Positions 1-10,210 of a stretch of DNA of 36,319 nt are shown piece after piece (the stretch's first letter is position 1; every line of letters starts with the position of its first letter). The notes under the pieces were generated by a model. That model was given only the letters and a program-made list of their open reading frames with translations, was not told the origin of the DNA and did not search any database. The DNA comes from Paramacrobiotus richtersi (Eukaryota > Tardigrada > Eutardigrada > Parachela > Macrobiotidae). The translations under genes and the position numbers were made by a program. The stretch covers positions 1 to 36,319 of the forward strand of contig JAQGAU010000170.1 in NCBI GenBank assembly GCA_034698045.1. Reading direction: 5' to 3'.

Positions 1-60
1 AACGGTAAAATGCGAAGTGACTTTTGGCCCAACTGTCCAAGCATAAACCTCGCTCGCTTC
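1..60. repeat. Dispersed repeat fragment at window edge
   Basis: This piece reappears in inverted orientation at about 20562-20638, sharing the blocks AACGGTAAAA, AAGTGACTTTTGGCC and GCATAAAC. The distal copy carries about 12 extra bases. A CGCTCGCTT-type purine/pyrimidine string follows at about 48-70. It probably continues to the left of the window. No coding potential was seen. Confidence 0.6.
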
Positions 61-88
61 GCTCGCTCGGTCAATTAATTGGTCTCAA

Positions 89-250
89 TGGCTGAAGAAT
101 ATCAGTTACGTAACTTCGTCTTCTGCAGGCCGCCCGTAACAAGAATCTACTACATTGTCAGAGCGAAATCGCCATACGTCAGATATCCGGGAGCCTAAAA
201 CATCAGCAGCTCCTGTGGTGAACTTGACCGTCTTCTCCCAGCCGGATCCT
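89..250 (+). repeat. Direct repeat, copy 1 (second copy 3794-3950)
   Basis: It shares TGGCTGAAGAATATCA, CGCCCGTAACAAGAATCTA and a terminal CAGCCGGATC with the sequence 70 bp downstream of the stop of the 2783-3723 coding exon. Because the second copy is the 3' flank of that gene, this copy may be the relic 3' flank of a lost neighbouring paralog. That last point is inference. Confidence 0.6.
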
Positions 251-309
251 CTGATGGAAGTCGGATATGACGGACGCTCTCCAAGCGCAACCTATCAAGC
301 TTTTCAACT

Positions 310-2780
310 AAATTATTAACAGTTGATTACTTGTCGCTCCGAGCCGTGCTCATTGCTCCGGTTGACTCATGCTATGTTGTACGAGTATGGTACAATCAGC
401 ATGTACGTTGCGGGTGGTCTCAGTATACATATTATATACCTGTGTATTCCGGTGTTATTTCGTGTTCGCTCATAAAACAACATTTCTGGTTATATTCGCG
501 GCTTTCGTTCACATTGTTCTTTCAGAGCTTGTCATAGAGCTGTCGCTGTTGTCACAAAACTGTCTCCTGCTGTGAGCACGTGGCGGCGGCTAAGTTATGG
601 GCAAAGTGCCCCACTGTCATCGTTCACAACAGGTTACTTTTCTTATCACCACCGTATGCAGCAGTGCTTAGTTTCAACAAATGGAGGATTGCTTTTTCAT
701 GTGCGACGATACTTAAGAGAAGTCGAAAGAAATTAGTGATCGGCACAACAAAACATGGCTACGAAGATGTGTGACTCTCTGAGAACTATTCTTCTATGCT
801 GTCCCTTTCAAACGTTTTGCGCACTATTTTGGAACGATACTCTAAGTGTACAGCGTCCATTGAAATCCGAAACTAATTGTACTTATATTCATTATAGTTT
901 TTCTATGTCGACGGATTGGTATTGGATACTGTAGATGCTTGTCTTTTGCACAATCAAGTTGAGTTAAGACTGTCGAGCATATTGTACGTAATAAACATAA
1001 TTCTGTTATTTGCTGCTCTTCGGTCTTCTAACCTCTCACAGATGTCAGAATCTAATGGACGATCACCTTAGTTTATCTGTAAACAAAGACCTTGTGAGCA
1101 CACATGGCAAATAAGTCACATTTCAAACAAAAATCAAATAGCAGCAAATCACAACCGTCAATTAAAAAAACGACAGCGGGTATTGAAGACAGCCGCTGCA
1201 GCAACGATTGCGGACTTTGTGCAGAAATGGGCGCTTCAGGTAAAAGCACGTCACGTTACCGTTAATAGACACAGTCGCACGAAACATTGTCATTGTTCGA
1301 CAATATTTATGCAAAAATTCCATGTAAAAATGCTTCCTTGTTAGCGCCGTCCATGCTATCTCTTCTTAGAAGACGTTGATGCAAAAGTATAGAAGGTGAT
1401 ACATGTATAAATGTGGCAACAAATAGCCTGCAGCACCCTGAGAAACCAGATAGTTTGGAACAGAAGATTCGGCGACTGTATTAACCGTGTGCTAACCATG
1501 GCGAGCTACCGTACACATATATAAAGCCACACCGTAATTTCTGCGTTTATGTGCATTCTGAACAGGTACATTTGCATTTAGTGCTTCGAGCTTGACAAGG
1601 TCTGATGACTGTGTGATGTTCCACATACTCGTAATACCGTCCACTTGTTATCCTAAATCCTATGACGCCGTTCGCGGAGTTTGGCTATCCTTGCAGCATG
1701 AATGTCCACTGCTGAGGATCTTCCTTATTTTAATTAATAACACTCACGAACGCACCTTGCTGTGCTTGTTGTGTATAATTTTGGAGTGCAAAAAAACTGC
1801 ATTCGTTTTTCCGGCATTGCGGGTAGTCGTTCGCTTACCCTTATCATGATGGTCTCCCGCAGTTGTTTATGGATATCCTTCATTTCTGTGATAAGTAAGT
1901 ATCGTAAGATTCAGCATACGGTAGCTAGGATGCGTGTACTTTGCGAGTTTCTGAAGCAGACTGACTTTTGAGTCACATGGGACTTTTGTAGCAGGCGACA
2001 CGGCGTTTACTTCTGCGGTTTTCTGCGCCTTATTGCGAAGCACCCCTTTTTCACCGGTTAACAGGAACACTAAGCAGCGAAAGTTGCACGAAAAGACAGC
2101 ACCAAGGTTCATTTTAGTGCAGCTCATCTCACTATTTAGACGTGCGACTCTTTGAAAAAAGTTGCTTCATGTGTACCGTTGTAGAGCTAAATATCTTGGG
2201 TATGTGGTAAAATATGTCAGAAGTTTTCCTCAGATCACAGTTAGGGCAAAATAAATGATACTCGCTTATTTCCAGATCGGTAGTTTGTTTCCTAAATTTT
2301 AAAATTCAGTTTTACATTTTTTAAACCATTTTCGAAGTTTGAGAAACATATCTTCAGGCTGAAATAGTTAAGAACGAACATTGTACATATATTCTGATAT
2401 GATGAGACTTTCAATGGGATCAGATAAAATACTAAGTGATTAGAGAAAAAAATGGGTTAAACCGTTCGCCGCTGTTGTGAAATAACCAGTCGCTGTCCGC
2501 ACAAAAGGATTTCTGGACACGAATTATATCGTTATTAGGACTATCGAAGAGAATAGCATGGCTTGGTACGAGGTGTAAACATGGGCGGCCACCTGACTTT
2601 CGCTAGCATTCAAGAGATCAGGTAGAACATGGCCATAAATCGCTGTCCAAACAACTGACCGCGGTGCTAAACAGTAACGTTCCGTATAGGTATACATGCA
2701 TATTATTATGATTATTTGTACAACACAAGAGCAGGCAACCCATGTGTTCCCACGGAATGATTAAGTTTCTGAAATTCTGT
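310..2780. other. Non-coding stretch, no gene recognised
   Basis: Only short frames occur, with random-looking composition. A good TATA-box-like TATATAAAG lies at 1518-1526 on the + strand, but nothing downstream of it resembles a signal peptide or domain. I saw no repeats inside this window matching it. Confidence 0.5.
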
Positions 2781-2782
2781 AG

Positions 2783-3723
2783 GCATCCCGGTGGCTGTGC
2801 CCGCTGTGCCCAGTGGAAAGAAAACGCCACCGCACGTTTTTACTGGTCCCTTTATCGTTCGGGATGTCATCGCTATCACCGCCGATACCAGACGAGCACG
2901 CGATCGGACCATGGAGCAGATCCAGATCAAACCCCACTGGAAGCTTGCGCTCGGTCCAGAGATTCCGTCATTTAACTTGACAATCAAGAATGATGAGGCG
3001 TATTCCACACCGTCTACACCGGATGGAAAGCCTATCCGGCAGATCACGTATGAAATCGCCGTGATCTCCCCCAAACCACTGGATACCGTCGCCGCACTGA
3101 ACAAGTTTCACGATCTAATGAGAGCGGCTGGTCTCCCTGACATTTGGGCTTTTCCCGACAGGAACGGAAACATGGTGCTGACATCCACCGTCTCCAAGGT
3201 GCCGACAACCAGTACGGCCCGAGACCCAGGAACCAAGAAACCTGTCGTTGTTCATGCAGAATTCCACCTCCCGGACTCGCTGGCTATAATAGCGGACACG
3301 CGACTCCAGCGTAACCGGACACTGGACGAAATTAAGCCGATTTGGCGAAAAGCGTTCGGGCATAATGTCACCGATGCGATCAGCTTCACCATTCAAGGGG
3401 ATAATGCTTTCAATCCGCCCAACACACCAGATGGCAAGCCGATCCGGAGGATTGACTACACTGTCGACGGGATGTCGACCACTGATCTGAATTTCAATGA
3501 GCACGCTGATCAGTTCCACGTACTGGCGTTGAAGGCTGGACTGCCGGGCTTGTGGGCCGTGCCTGATCCTTACGGAAACTGGATCCGGGCGTCGTCCGGT
3601 GCTAAGAAAACGACCACAACCACAGGCGCAGCACGTTTAGCCGTCAAGCCGGCGATTGTTCCACTTTTAGCTTCTGCAAACGGTACGGTGAACTTAAATT
3701 CATTTTATCAGTGCATCCTTTAA
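2783..3723 (+). CDS. Exon encoding two copies of an unrecognised ~110-residue domain
   Basis: A single open frame encodes two copies of a domain that also occurs in the opposite-strand gene at 27689-30219. Copy 1 (about 2815-3200) contains TGPF, DVIAITADTRRARD, a Trp-Lys-Leu-Ala-Leu-Gly segment, PDGKPIRQITYE and a final Trp-Ala-Phe-Pro-Asp. Copy 2 (about 3250-3590) is more diverged, with IADTR, KPIWRKAFG, PDGKPIRRIDYT and LWAVPD. The alternation of strand, helix, strands and helix recalls SEA or dystroglycan-type modules, but I cannot name the family. A TGA closes the frame just upstream of TTCTGTAG, so either an acceptor ends at 2782 (phase 1 entry) or the copy is 5' truncated. No signal peptide is visible. 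GC content and nucleotide similarity to the large gene are clearly above the flanks. The frame ends at a TAA after a low-complexity Thr/Lys linker. A donor-like GTACGG before it leaves open a further exon. Confidence 0.7.
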
Positions 3724-3793
3724 CTATCACAATACCCTCAAATGTTATGAATACTATTGATTTCATTGATTAGAACGTATTAGTATATCTTAC

Positions 3794-3950
3794 TGGCTGA
3801 AGAATATCACTTACACAACTTCATCTTTCGCAGTCCGCCCGTAACAAGAATCTAATACCTTGTCACATCTAAGTCGCCCCACATCTAAATCCGTTACCCA
3901 AGAACATGAACAGCCCAGCCGGATCGTCTAACTGAAGGTTTCCAGCCGGA
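3794..3950 (+). repeat. Direct repeat, copy 2 (first copy 89-250)
   Basis: This sequence lies directly 3' of the two-domain exon and matches 89-250 in the same orientation, with scattered substitutions. It looks like duplicated 3' flank and not a transposon, since no terminal repeats or target duplication were seen. Confidence 0.6.
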
Positions 3951-3981
3951 TCGTCTAACTGAAGGCTTCCTGCCGGATCGG
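3916..3981 (+). repeat. 27-bp tandem repeat, about 2.4 units
   Basis: Units start at 3916 and 3943, sharing CAGCCGGATCGTCTAACTGA and ending GGTTTC or GGCTTC. A partial third unit, CTGCCGGATCGG, starts at 3970. The same CAGCCGGATC core occurs once at about 240 in the other copy of the flanking repeat, so the expansion happened in this copy only. Confidence 0.8.
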
Positions 3982-3989
3982 AGGGACGG

Positions 3990-5092
3990 TTTCCAACAGG
4001 AATATATCAAGATATCTCTAGATCCATTCATTTCTACATGTATGTCTTACTAGATTCGTTTGACTGCAGCTACACTTTCGCGTTGCGTAGCAGTTACGCA
4101 AGCGCTTTTTGTCTGGTAAAAGCCTCTCTTCGTAGGCGTCCTTGTCTCTTTACTTTTCGTTTTCACTACCGTATACCGTCTGTCTAGCTGCGCTAAACAG
4201 AGGAATTTCTTCTTCTTTTTCGACCATATGTATGTAAAATAAGAAATTACTCATCGGTGCGCAAAATCACTGCGACGAAAACGTGCAAGAGCTGTTGTTC
4301 TCTGACAATCGGCAACCACCTTTTTTCCTATCTTTTCAGTGAGTTAAGTTTATTGGCAAAAGCCGCAACCCTACACGAAGCCAGCGCATGAAGACTGCGA
4401 TTACTAATAGTACGGTACAATAAAGAGTAGACATTATAACACTTCCACAATCGTTACCAGACACCTTGGAACGTGCGGGTAGAGTATCCAAAAACAGATG
4501 CTGCGTTACTTTTACAGTCACCGTAGTTTATCAAGAGTATGAACAAGACTGGCTAACGGATATCGTGTAATCACGAGATCAACAATGCACGTACATGTAG
4601 CACACAATAATATACAGTACGTATCGACACTGTGTTTCTTAACAACTACAGATCGTTTTACCGATCGCCCTGCGAATCCAGCTCTACGCACAGGAGAATG
4701 CCGGTCTACTGCAGTAAACCGGCTTGATATCATGATCACATTATAATAGCGCCCAGTAATACTACGTTACAGCCCACGTATCAATTGCTCAATTAATTAT
4801 TCCTTCCTGAATAGAAGCACTCCAGTCCTTCGACGCCAGCCAGGGCCATGTGCATGGCTAATTCATTTAGTTGTCCGCTGCTGGCCTTTACCCATCACTA
4901 GTACACAATTTTTCCATCTCTCTCAGTTGAGCATTATTTTCATGACCTTTCGATGTTGTTCCACATATCATGGGCTAGATCTGATTGAAACGAAATGATA
5001 TGTTATCCTTGTAAAATCTCCATAACAGGATGAAAGTGTTTTTATTGCGTTGGTCGGTGCGGATGGTTCAAAATGGACCATCGTCCCGATCA
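3990..5092. other. Intergenic, no gene seen
   Basis: AT-rich sequence with only short chance frames on both strands. It presumably contains the promoter of the next gene, but I found no clear TATA box near the start codon at 5093. Confidence 0.5.
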
Positions 5093-6896
5093 ATGGAGAC
5101 TGCCGTTCGGTTAATTTTATCATGTTGTCTGTTAATCCCAGTTCAGGCCTGGGTGCCCTTCAGTGATCCAGGCGTATTGGGCGGCGGGAATCCGTACGCG
5201 GGACATACGTACGCGCATCCCGCCGCGGCCGCGGGCGGAGAGTTTGGCTTGGCGGGAGCCGCTAGTAATCCGTTTAGCAACTATTTGCCCAATTATAATG
5301 GTTACCGGTCCGGCTCCAACAGCGCCATTGGCTCCATGTAAGTACAACAGTTCCTTTTAGAAAACAATAAATCCTATGTTAGTTGTTGCTAACCTGCTGC
5401 TAGTTGACCGGTGCGGTGCGGAGATCCATATACGCCTTTCGGACACGATAGCTGTTCGAAGTGGTCCGATTTGCTTGAACTTTTACCAGCATGTCCCCTT
5501 ATGAGTTCTGGAGCCGTACTGTTTTTGGAACTTACTTTTCGAAAAATTAATAAGTTATTAGGAATAAACTGCGCTTAGTATGTATCGCTAATACCTCTTC
5601 GGTCTTCGTCGCCAGCATCGCGATTATCTAGAACGTCTGACTGTAGTTGTGGGTTCGATTCCCGCTGTGAGTACTTTTATCTAATTTCCTGTTTCGAAAA
5701 TATAAACCAACAGAACTGGAAAAATCCAAGATTCTTCTATAGCGTCCTGTTTGTAAATGACTTCACACAGCTTGCTATGTGAAATTGATTATGGTTAATA
5801 TCCTATAGATGCTACTGTGATGTGCGAATAAACAAACTGGGCTCGCCCGGGGAGCTGCTGCATAAACTGCATTACCCAACCATCAACGGCCAAGATTGTC
5901 AAGCGGCCATTATGCAGTGCCATACCGCCTGCCGTTCCCAGGCACAGCGCCAGCTGTCCGGCAATGTCCTGTTCGAAGAGGGCGGCCTGGAGAATGTCGT
6001 CCCGGAGAAGGACTTCTCCGTGGGCACTGTTCTCTGCAAAGAGTATGTAACATAAAGTATAGTATCAGAAGCGGCGCTGCGGTCAGCTTGGTAAGGCTGC
6101 ATGATGCATTCTCGCCCATACAGAACGGACACTGTACCTTGCTTTCACTATGCTTGCACCGGTCTTATCTTACAATTAGCGCGCATGTTAAACTCCTTGA
6201 TTTTGGGTTGTGACACGAAATCAGAAATCGCTACAATCCACGTTCACGTATTCGGTAGACGACAGGCACAACTTCTTGATCTATCCGTAACTTATACCCT
6301 TGATTCTGTTTTCCCTGCCAATTTTTACGTTTCAAACTGAACTTGGTCCACCAAGTTGGCACATCCGATGGATACACCGGATAGCTAGAATTACGCTGGT
6401 CGTCTGCGCATTAGTACTTGTTTATAACACTTTTCCTGTTGGCAGACATAACAAGGTCATCGCCCCGCCGGGCGTCATCGCCTCGGTCTTCGCCAAGCCG
6501 GACGCGTGCGGCCGCGCCACCCCCATCTACGATCTAACCGGGGAGGAGACCCGTTTGTGCTGTACCCTCATCGCCCATCCCTACATCCGCACCGAGCACA
6601 TCCTCGTCTTCAGTCCCGAGTGTATTGCGGGGGCAGCGCCCGCGGCCACCACTGCAGCGCCCGCTGCCGCAAGTAACGCCGGGCACGGAGGCGCCGGGAG
6701 CGCGGGCGCCACCCAGGGTAACGCCATGATGAACAACGGCGGCATGGGCGTACCGGCGCAGGCTCCCGAGCCGGTGCCCTATAACCAGGCGCCCTCCATG
6801 GCCATGCAGCTGCCGCACTTTAGGCACTATGCTGCCGCCGCGGCTGCTGCTGCGGATCCCATGAATGCGATGATGATGAATGCGGCGTTTGGTTAG
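5093..6896 (+). CDS. Secreted cysteine-rich protein A with Ala/Gly/Met-rich tail (3 exons)
   Basis: The exons are 5093-5337, 5809-6042 and 6446-6896, joined by GT-AG introns that keep phase 2 at both joins (donors GTAAGT and GTATGT). The product is about 309 residues. The start at 5093 gives a clean signal peptide, METAVRLILSCCLLIPVQA, and an upstream in-frame ATG would spoil it. Exon 1 encodes a Gly/Ala/Asn/Tyr-rich segment. Exon 2 holds C-x-C-x26-C-x6-C-x3-C-x34-C. Exon 3 holds CG-x15-CC-x19-C, then a low-complexity tail rich in Ala, Gly, Pro and Met that ends with several Met-Asn and Met-Met pairs. The cysteine spacing is shared with genes B and C downstream, which establishes a local family. 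I know no named family with this signature. An extracellular structural or secreted role is inferred from the signal peptide, paired cysteines and tail. Confidence 0.8.
5649..5665 (+). other. tRNA T-arm / B-box-like relic inside intron 1 of gene A
   Basis: GTGGG-TTCGATT-CCCGC forms a 5-bp stem with a 7-nt loop containing a perfect B-box core. It is preceded by CTGACTGTAG, which resembles a tRNA anticodon region, and followed by TTTT at about 5674. No matching 5' acceptor stem or D-arm was found within 80 bases upstream, so this is at best a tRNA pseudogene or SINE head. Confidence 0.3.
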
Positions 6897-8440
6897 ATGA
6901 CTGATGCTGTTAAATCACTGCTTGTTTTCCAGTTTGAATTAGCTGTATATAACTGTAAGATGCTCGCGATGCCACTGTACCGATAATAATTGAAAATGCA
7001 ACTGTCAGATTACGAACTTATTTTTCTATACTAGGCATAAAAAACGCTAACACATGCCTAGCCTACAGTTAGGAATATGCGTGCGGGTACGATACAGACT
7101 ATCGGACTTTCTTCGAGCAACGAATTCTTCTTAATTATCGGCTAAAGTATTCTTATCGATAAAATATAAATATGTACTACCTACAAATATATCTGGTGAC
7201 ACAACGTTAGCATACGAGGAACACTGTCTGGCAAGGCTGGAGAGGCTGATAGTTTCGTACGTAAATAAATGGATTAACAGTTAGTGCAATCATGACAATA
7301 TAATTATGAGCGAAATTATTCGACAGCGGTGTAGCACCCGAAATTCATCCTTCTGAGTGCTGAGCAACGATAAAGGTAAATGCTACAAAGGGGGCCAAGA
7401 AGCATAAGAGTACCAAACAAAAACCTAACTCAACAATAATATCCGGGGAAACGATCAGTGTTCAGGCAAGCATGTACTGCACAAAACTGAAGCGCAGTCA
7501 TTTCCTGATAGTTCTGTTTTTTGTTGTCCCGCCACTCCATTGACAGTTAGTGCATACACACTACGATTATGCTGGTGCGTGGTACAATAAATTCCCCGGC
7601 TTCCTGTTGATTTTGATGTAGCTGCAGCAGTAATCTGTACGACTACGAAACCACTAATAAACGTAAAAAGCAGTAATCAGAGCATTTCGACTGAAATCTT
7701 AGACAATGCGGTGTGGAAAATTCTGTACACTCATAAACGTTGACGAAGTACGTATACTGCATGTCTGACACTTCTATAGAGATTCTTATGACGCTCATGA
7801 GACAATCAGAAAACAAGCATGCAGTTCCTTCTTCTCAACCGCTATTTAGTTTCTTCGGCCAAAACACAAAAACAGCTTTTTGGCAGTTGCAGCTGAAGTC
7901 GCATGTTACATATTGATCTCTATTCATATTTACTTCAGCAGAAAGCATATTTTCGAAATTAAGGTTGCAATAAATCAAATTCGGTTGCGCACAAAACTGT
8001 AGTATATCGTTATGAATTACTAAAGCTACGAACACCCAACGAAACACTTGATATGTCAAAAAACATGAAAAGTGTTAGAGACGTACAATACGGATAGTGT
8101 ACATACCGGGTAGCATGTGAATTACCGCATACATAAACAATGCATGATCATGACAAAGCAGAGCGCAGAGCTTCCTTTTCTCACATTACTCGCCTCAATA
8201 CCAAACTGTCAGCAGATCCGCGCATCCACCGGTGTGACAATGATCAGCACGGGGAAATATGATGGCATGCTTAGAGGTTAGCCTCTCACTGTACGGCGAA
8301 ACAACCACCCTGAACATATCACTCGTTTCGAGTGCCTCATCAACAACCTGGTCAAGATCACCACCGGCTGACAATGAACACAGTCTCAACAGCATGGTAT
8401 CAGTTTCCCCAATCAACTGTTTATCCTCGACAACACAACC
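6897..8440. other. 3' flank of gene A and intergenic sequence
   Basis: AT-rich with no supportable coding frame on either strand. AATAAA-type strings near 7262 could serve gene A as a distal polyadenylation signal. Confidence 0.45.
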
Positions 8441-8447
8441 TATAAAA
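8441..8447 (+). promoter_or_regulatory. TATA box of gene B
   Basis: TATAAAAAAC begins at 8441, 71 bases upstream of the ATG at 8512. This implies transcription starting near 8470 and a short 5' UTR ending in a favourable CACC-ATG context. Confidence 0.6.
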
Positions 8448-8511
8448 AACACGGCTGCCAGTGTCATTTCCATCACATCATTTGTTCAAGCAGTTGCTAA
8501 TTTAAATCACC

Positions 8512-9468
8512 ATGTCTTTTACATTTTACGTATTTTCCGCGGTTTGTCTGGTGGCGGCCGTTAACGCCGTGATGCCGGGTCAGTCGGTACGGAGTTTGGA
8601 GCGTCAAGTCAAACGCCTGGATTCCGGGAGTGTCGTCTTCCCCCGTTGTGTCTGCACCATCCACACCCTGGAGAATGTCTCGTCCGCTGGAGTGAAACTG
8701 ATGTCACTGGCCTACCGGCGTTACGCCTCGTGTAACATCGACACCGACTGCAAGAAGAAGACGTCGGATTGCCCGGATTTTTGCCGGGATATGGGGTACA
8801 AGTTTCTCGGGAAGAACTCATCTTTGGGGAGTGTGATGAATGATACCAACATCTCCATCGGCAGTGAAATGTGTAAGTGGGTTAAATCAGTTATGTTCAC
8901 TAGATCGTACCGTTTGAAACGTATAGCTGATAATTCTAATGCGTGCAACCGGCACTGCACTTTTATCCTGGAACAAGACCAATCTGGCTTCTCGCGTAGA
9001 AGCGTACGCACTTGTCTGATGATAAGTTTTTACCATATCTGAGATTGAAAATGTCTACAGAAAAACTGACCTTTTCTAGCAATAAGTGCATGTGTGAATC
9101 CAACGTATAATCAGCGGTACATGTTATGACATGTGCTTTAATGCGAACCTATAACTTTTACAAAGAATCTCATGAAGATTGAATGTGAATTAAGTTCAAC
9201 ATGTTTCCGTAAAGGTCGTCGCTTCAACCAGCCACTACCATCTCCTGGTCTGCGTGTGGGCGTCTTCTACCTGGCCTACAGTTCGCAGAACTCGTACGGT
9301 CCCCGACAAGTCCTGAAAGGCCCAGCACCGGTCATCCTGACGGACGACAGTCTGTGCTGTGTGCGTATCGATCATCCCATTTCCACCAAGGAAAAGATTG
9401 TCGTCTATGACAGCGAATGCAAGGACCGCTCACTCAACGCACTGCCCAGCGGAAACAGCGTCAATTAG
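8512..9468 (+). CDS. Secreted cysteine-rich protein B (2 exons)
   Basis: The exons are 8512-8872 and 9215-9468. The phase-1 join rebuilds a Cys codon (T|GT), with donor GTAAGT and acceptor CCGTAAAG. The product is about 204 residues. The signal peptide is MSFTFYVFSAVCLVAAVNA. A dibasic site (QVKR) follows and could be a processing site. The cysteine pattern is C-x-C, then C-x6-C-x3-C, then a lone Cys at the splice site, and CC-x19-C in exon 2. It therefore matches A and C, but lacks the CG pair before the CC and has one extra Cys in the x-loop. Unlike A and C it has no long low-complexity C-terminal tail and ends 20 residues after its last Cys. Possible N-glycosylation sites (NVS, NSS, NDT, NIS) support secretion. 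It lies tail to tail with gene C. Confidence 0.85.
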
Positions 9469-9757
9469 CGGAAGATATGACGCAGCGGACAAGTGCACCG
9501 GCTCAGTTACACCAAGTGGCATTGACGCTGGGGTAGTTTGCACATGATTGTCGTGTCAAGTGGTTGATCATTGTTGTGCATAATGTTTAGGTGATGTATT
9601 TGCTCAGGTGTATGCGTATAGCATGTGGATTATGCGGAACAGGGAATTTGTGTGCTGCTTATATAGATTGTCAGCGGGTCAATTGGTTTCAATGTACATT
9701 TTACATTCGCTCACTTCCTTTCGTGTACAATCGTCGTTAAATGTTTTGTAAGTTGTG

Positions 9758-9763
9758 AATAAA
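9758..9763 (+). terminator. Polyadenylation signal of gene B
   Basis: AATAAA lies 290 bases beyond the TAG of gene B in an otherwise non-coding 3' flank, and is the first canonical hexamer there. Confidence 0.5.
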
Positions 9764-10210
9764 CTGTATAACGCAGCTGTCTTGGTGGGTTCCGGATTTC
9801 CAATGTTTCTTTTAGCTTGCGCTCTTACGGTTCATCTGGAAATCCGTATAGAAAAGATTGCTCTATCGTATCACCACTAATAGCTCTCTGCCTGTTTCAC
9901 CCAACGGCTGTATAAAACATGTAACAAACACTGCGGTCATGACAGATTACATAGTTCGGACTACATGACAACACGTCTTCACGTTGCATTGTATGAAACT
10001 TCCTTGACATTGACCGAACAGCTGTACCGCTGCCCACTCAATCAACGATCCGGTATGAGGTGTTACATCTGCGTTGTTGAAACGATCCTTCTAGGAGGCT
10101 CTTATAATACATAATTATGTTAACTGTACAAAGATTTTAATCAGGTTTCACATCTTTTGCGGTAAGTACACTGCTACTACAACAAATAAATAAATCGATA
10201 CATCTGTCAG
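9764..10210. other. Convergent intergenic region between genes B and C
   Basis: No gene was seen. AAATAAATAAAT occurs on the + strand near 10183. On the - strand this span is the 3' flank of gene C. Confidence 0.5.

Noticed and set aside
5590..5672. Functional tRNA gene
   Set aside because: Only the T-arm is convincing. The 3' acceptor strand has no 5' partner and no D-arm is present.
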